Positions 7,045-10,001 of a DNA stretch of 10,001 nt are shown here, piece by piece (positions within the stretch are counted from its first letter, which is position 1; every line of letters begins with the position of its first letter). The notes under the pieces were generated by a model, which was not told the DNA's origin, searched no databases, and worked only from the letters and a program-made list of their open reading frames with translations. Source of the stretch: JBOICV01 sp050740255 (GTDB lineage Bacteria > Pseudomonadota > Gammaproteobacteria > Nevskiales > JBOICV01); contig JBOICV010000002.1 of assembly GCA_050740255.1 (NCBI GenBank), positions 1 through 10,001 of the forward strand, in the 5' to 3' direction. The translations under genes were made by a program, and so were the position numbers.

Positions 7045-7992
7045 CTACTCTGTCCGCCTCAAGCGCTGCCAGAACGCCCGCATGCGGTTTTCCAGGCGCA
7101 GCCCGAACAGCCAGGGCAAGAGCCGCATCAGCCTGTGGTAAAGAGTATGTCCCTCCAGTGGCAGGTCGCGCCAAGGAGTTTGCCGCAGGTGCCTGAAATA
7201 AAGTTCACGAAAGGGGTGCTTGCAGCGGTAATGCCAGGGTTTGTAGTGTCCGATGAAATGGATGATCGCCGGGTTTTGCCGCGCCTCGACGAGCTCTTCT
7301 GCGCGGTAAGGCAATAACTGTGGCGGAAGGTCGAATACGACGCTGAGCGCGTTCCAGCGCGGTGGCAACGCCAATCGCCGGCGCCACAGCACCGCGTTAA
7401 GCGCATTCTGATCCGGCCAAGTGTGCAAGCCTACGCCATCCTGCACAAATTTCAGGATGGCGGTCACGATATTCTGCCGACGCCATTCGGTCAGATTCAA
7501 CAGCAGCATGCCGCTGTTGAAGTAGTTGTCAATTGACGGAAGGCCGAGCTCGCCAAGGAAAGCGGTCGACATCTCCGGATAAAGCGGATTGGTCACCGCC
7601 GCCAGCGCATGGTCCCCCAGATCCAGCTCCCATATCGCGTCCAGTCGATCCGCCACGATCATGTCTGCATCCAGATACAACACGCGATCCAGCTGCGGCA
7701 GCAACTCAGGCAGCAGCACCCGATACCAGGCCAGGCGCCCAAAGCGTGGATGATCCGGAAACGCGGCGGCTTGCTGTGGTTCAATGCGCCACGCCTGCCA
7801 CTGCGCGCCTATGCCGTTGACGAAATCTCCCAATTGCAGGCGCAGCACTGCTGGCAAACTGTCGTCGTGCAGGAAATGTACATGCACGCGCGCTGCTGTG
7901 TGCTGCGCACAGACCGAATGCAGCATGGCGGCGCAATGTGGAATAAACGCGGCATCGGCGGCGCAAGCGACGTGCAGCGGCTTCTGCGTCAA
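7045..7992 (-). CDS. Family 8 glycosyltransferase (second of a tandem pair)
   Basis: This retaining GT8 transferase belongs to the clan of bacterial lipopolysaccharide galactosyl/glucosyltransferases such as LgtC, RfaI and RfaJ. From TTG 7992 it has 315 residues. N-terminal LHVACAADAAFIPHC (6-20) is the UDP-binding strand. WYRVLLPELLPQLDRVLYLD (89-108) leads into the metal-binding DAD (108-110). YFNSGMLLLNL (157-167) and DQNALN (194-199) are donor and acceptor blocks, and HFIGHYKPW (245-253) provides the metal His and KPW. A basic tail (CKHPFRELY, 257-265, then Arg-rich) may contact the membrane. The start is TTG because it forms a TTGA overlap with the preceding stop and GAGG lies five bases upstream; GTG 8016 would add eight residues and a 28-bp overlap. 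UDP-galactose or UDP-glucose is the likely donor (inference). Confidence 0.9.
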   Translation of the reverse strand: MTQKPLHVACAADAAFIPHCAAMLHSVCAQHTAARVHVHFLHDDSLPAVLRLQLGDFVNGIGAQWQAWRIEPQQAAAFPDHPRFGRLAWYRVLLPELLPQLDRVLYLDADMIVADRLDAIWELDLGDHALAAVTNPLYPEMSTAFLGELGLPSIDNYFNSGMLLLNLTEWRRQNIVTAILKFVQDGVGLHTWPDQNALNAVLWRRRLALPPRWNALSVVFDLPPQLLPYRAEELVEARQNPAIIHFIGHYKPWHYRCKHPFRELYFRHLRQTPWRDLPLEGHTLYHRLMRLLPWLFGLRLENRMRAFWQRLRRTE

Positions 7993-8906
7993 GCCCGCCT
8001 CAGTCGCTGCCGCCACTGCGACAGGTTACTCGCCCATTCGGCCGGCAACAGACGCAAGATTCGATTCTTGAAGCTGCGTCCTTCCAGCTCAAACTGCGGC
8101 CATGCGGTTTGGCGCCGGTACTCGGCATAGCGGCGGCGCAGCGGATGCTTGCAGCGGTAGTGCCAGGGCTTCCAGGCGCTGTTGAAATGCACGACGGCTG
8201 GCCGCGCCAGCGCGTCATGCAACTCCACCGCGGCCGTATTCAGGCGCGACGGTTTCTCGGTATAGCAGGCGATCTGCAGGTTGTAGCGCAGCGGCAGGCG
8301 CTTGTGCCGCGCGTGCAGTACCAGATTGAGCGGATCCTGATCCGGATAACGCAGCTGCGCGCGGTGCTGGCGTGCCTGCTCGAAGATTTGCGCGGCCGTG
8401 TCCTCGGCGCGCATGCGCAGCAAGTCCATCAGCAGTACGCCTGAGTTGAAATAACTGGCGGCCGGCACTCCAAGCTGCTCGGCCCATCTGGCTGCCCACG
8501 GCGCAGCGTCGGTGATCGCACCCAGGGGCATACCCTCGAGATCGGTCTCCCAGAGCGCTTGCAGAGAGTCGAGCACGAGCAAATCACAGTCGAGATACAA
8601 CACGCGATCGAGTTCGGGTAGCAGTTCCGGCAGCAGCAGGCGGTACCAACAAGCCTCGCTGAATATACCGCTTGCCGGCAGCTCCGCCCTTGGCAGGGCA
8701 GCCCCGGCAGGGATGCATCGCAGCTGGGCGTTGTGCCCTTGCAGTGTCCGCTCCAGACCGGCGCGCGACTCGCGTTGGAAGCTCGCGTCATGCAGAAAAT
8801 AGATGCAGACCGGAACATCGGGCATGTTAAGCAACAACGATTTGAGCATGGTCGCCGCGTGCGGCGTATAGCTGCCGGTCGCGGTACAGGCCACATGCAG
8901 GGTCAT
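7989..8906 (-). CDS. Family 8 glycosyltransferase (first of a tandem pair)
   Basis: The 305-residue product carries the full GT8 set: LHVACTATGSYTPH (3-16), WYRLLLPELLPELDRVLYLD (87-106) with metal-binding DCD (106-108), YFNSGVLLMDL (152-162), DQDPLN (189-194) and HFNSAWKPW (240-248). A basic C-terminus follows (CKHPLRRRY, 252-260). It is predicted to be a retaining, metal-dependent transferase working on lipopolysaccharide-like or capsule-like acceptors. The frame is open back to 9134, but that extension of 76 residues is Arg/Gly-rich, unlike the family, and lies inside the methyltransferase gene. ATG 8906 directly precedes the first strand and forms an ATGA overlap (8906-8903) with the preceding stop. 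KPWHYRCKHP and the following LRQTPW/RRQTAW element are shared with the downstream GT8 gene, so the pair probably arose by tandem duplication and then diverged in specificity. Confidence 0.92.
   Translation of the reverse strand: MTLHVACTATGSYTPHAATMLKSLLLNMPDVPVCIYFLHDASFQRESRAGLERTLQGHNAQLRCIPAGAALPRAELPASGIFSEACWYRLLLPELLPELDRVLYLDCDLLVLDSLQALWETDLEGMPLGAITDAAPWAARWAEQLGVPAASYFNSGVLLMDLLRMRAEDTAAQIFEQARQHRAQLRYPDQDPLNLVLHARHKRLPLRYNLQIACYTEKPSRLNTAAVELHDALARPAVVHFNSAWKPWHYRCKHPLRRRYAEYRRQTAWPQFELEGRSFKNRILRLLPAEWASNLSQWRQRLRRA
7992..8001 (-). promoter_or_regulatory. Ribosome binding site that decides a TTG start
   Basis: On the minus strand GAGG (8001-7998) is followed by the five-base spacer CGGGC and then TTG (7992-7990). 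The TTG shares bases with the TGA stop of the preceding gene. The competing GTG at 8016 has no comparable upstream purine tract. Confidence 0.6.
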
Positions 8907-9937
8907 GCTCGCCGGCGGAACAGGAAGAAGTGATCGTGCAGCTTGGCCAACTCGCGCACCTCCGGGGTTTCCAGTACGGGCGCCTTCACCGCCAGCTCGT
9001 AACCGGCGTCGCGGATCAGGGGTGTGAAGTCCTTGAGCGAGCCGTCGGTTTCCGCGCTCAGCAGTTTCTCGGCATCGTTCGGCACGATTAACAGCCACGG
9101 CACCCGCAAGCTCTTGACGCGCGCCATCCACCATTCAATCGCAGCGTAGGTGCATTCAGGGAAGCTGTGGATGTTAAGCGCGAGATCGTAACCGTCGGGC
9201 GCAAGGCCGCTATCAATTTCGTGCAGCGGCACCGCGCGTGCCGGCGGTGTTACACCGCGGAAGCGCAGATAGTATTCGCACAGGAAGGTGGATTCGGGCA
9301 CGGCGTCCAGACAATCGTAGCGGACCAGATTCGGCAATACCTGGCTCATGCGATAGGCCAGCCGTCCATAGCCGGCGCCGATATCCAGCACCCGCAGGCC
9401 AGGCCGATCGAACAAACCGGCATGCTGGTCGAGGAAATTGATTTCCCTGACCGAATCCAGCAGGTCACGCGAAATCAGGCCATGCCGGCCGTAGTTTTCT
9501 GTCCAACAGCCAAATACGCCGTCTTCATTTAGCCGCGACAGCAGGCCGCGGGCATCGTGGTCTTGCACCTCGCGCAGCGCGATATAGCGCTTCAGTCTGG
9601 CGTCCGCACCCAGCTGTCGGTATTGCCAGACATAGGCATTGTCACCACGAAACCAAGGCAGCAGAATATTGCGATCCACTTCGCCTTGATTCCAGAACAC
9701 GCTCTCGCCGACCACCGGCCAGCCGGTCGCCACATAGGCTTTGCGCAGCTCAATCAGGCGTGGATTATCCGCGCGCAGATACTCCGCTGCGCCCGGCGGC
9801 AGTTGTACGGACGCATCATGCGATACGCCCATGCTGCGCCGGTCTTCCGAGCGGAGACGGATGATTTGATATCCCAGGCGCTGCAAGAACTGGTTCACCA
9901 GATCGCGCAAAGCGGGACGCCGGGATGCAGAATTCAT
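8903..9937 (-). CDS. Putative sugar O-methyltransferase (SAM-dependent)
   Basis: The 344-residue protein is a class I SAM methyltransferase with a long N-terminal substrate domain. The cofactor loop is textbook: VLDIGAGYGRLAYRM (183-197), followed by the acidic/CLD strand (YDCLDAVPES, 207-216). The post-motif regions are DLALNIHSFPECTY (251-264), where an Asn-Ile-His-Ser sequence takes the place of the usual motif, and LLIVPN (282-287). The segment before the fold, from about 55 to 175 (including FWNQGEVDRN, 81-90, and RYIALREV, 117-124), resembles proteins annotated as putative sugar O-methyltransferases in glycan clusters; that name is from family memory, not a search. Its place directly before two GT8 genes, joined by an ATGA overlap, supports a glycan substrate. 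ATG 9937 is preferred over open-frame starts up to 10000, because the upstream residues are odd in composition and would overlap an apparent gene end at 9939. Confidence 0.82.
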   Translation of the reverse strand: MNSASRRPALRDLVNQFLQRLGYQIIRLRSEDRRSMGVSHDASVQLPPGAAEYLRADNPRLIELRKAYVATGWPVVGESVFWNQGEVDRNILLPWFRGDNAYVWQYRQLGADARLKRYIALREVQDHDARGLLSRLNEDGVFGCWTENYGRHGLISRDLLDSVREINFLDQHAGLFDRPGLRVLDIGAGYGRLAYRMSQVLPNLVRYDCLDAVPESTFLCEYYLRFRGVTPPARAVPLHEIDSGLAPDGYDLALNIHSFPECTYAAIEWWMARVKSLRVPWLLIVPNDAEKLLSAETDGSLKDFTPLIRDAGYELAVKAPVLETPEVRELAKLHDHFFLFRRRA

Positions 9938-9938
9938 G

Positions 9939-10001
9939 CTAAGTCCAGAGTTCCGACAGCTTGCGGCTGCTGGCATCAAAACTGCCGGGCAATAAGGCAA
10001 C
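9939..10001 (-). CDS. 3' end of an upstream gene (partial)
   Basis: Reading leftward from the window edge, one frame stays open for 20 codons and ends at TAG (9941-9939), one base before the methyltransferase ATG at 9937. The residues end in RKLSELWT, with LPGSFDASS before it, a normal-looking soluble C-terminus. Tight spacing fits the coupled layout of the rest of this operon. Too little remains to name the product; a further glycan-assembly gene would be expected from context. Confidence 0.45.
   Translation of the reverse strand, partial: VALLPGSFDASSRKLSELWT

Noticed and set aside
6508..7317. A 269-codon plus-strand open frame crossing two minus-strand glycosyltransferase genes
   Set aside because: It is Gln/Arg/Ala-rich, spans a gene junction on the other strand and lacks recognisable motifs, so it is a shadow of GC-rich coding sequence.
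8907..9134. N-terminal extension of the first GT8 protein
   Set aside because: The extra residues are Arg/Gly-rich, unlike GT8 starts, and are fully inside the methyltransferase gene; ATG 8906 gives a family-like start and an ATGA overlap.
1..10001. CRISPR arrays, tRNA/rRNA genes, insertion sequences, JUMPstart/ops elements
   Set aside because: No regularly spaced repeats, no tRNA-like clover arms, no transposase motifs and no GGCGGTAG element were seen on reading both strands by eye.

Overview
The window looks like part of a surface-glycan (exopolysaccharide, capsule or O-antigen type) biosynthesis region from a moderately GC-rich Gram-negative bacterium, most likely a proteobacterium. The evidence is a cluster of glycosyltransferases and sugar-type methyltransferases, a GalE epimerase, a secreted beta-helix protein, and dense genes with short overlaps. 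The sequence does not identify the genus. I see no RNA genes, insertion sequences, CRISPR arrays or phage genes.

Left half, plus strand (109-4150): three genes separated by gaps of about 115-145 bp. They are a 719-residue exported right-handed beta-helix protein resembling polysaccharide-active enzymes, a 215-residue SAM-dependent methyltransferase with an altered cofactor loop, and GalE (UDP-glucose 4-epimerase). The gaps argue against tight translational coupling here, although one transcript remains possible.

Right half, minus strand (4201-10001, transcribed right to left): a compact operon whose promoter lies beyond the right edge. In transcription order it holds the last 20 codons of an unidentified gene, a 344-residue putative sugar O-methyltransferase, two tandem family-8 glycosyltransferases and three tandem family-2 glycosyltransferases. 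Junctions are 4-bp overlaps (ATGA, TTGA, ATGA), one 11-bp overlap and one gap of a few bases. One glycosyltransferase probably starts at TTG, backed by a well-placed GAGG. The two family-8 proteins look like tandem paralogues, and so do at least two of the three family-2 proteins.

The two halves converge at 4151-4200. A perfect 10-bp inverted repeat there includes the galE stop codon and probably acts as a bidirectional terminator.

Working model (inference): GalE supplies UDP-galactose, a natural donor for family-8 enzymes; the five glycosyltransferases build a branched or multi-sugar repeat unit; the methyltransferases cap or decorate it; and the exported beta-helix protein trims or modifies the polymer outside the cytoplasm. 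Every family here is known. The points of most interest are the stacked paralogous glycosyltransferases, the non-standard start, the stop-codon-embedded terminator and the unusual methyltransferase.
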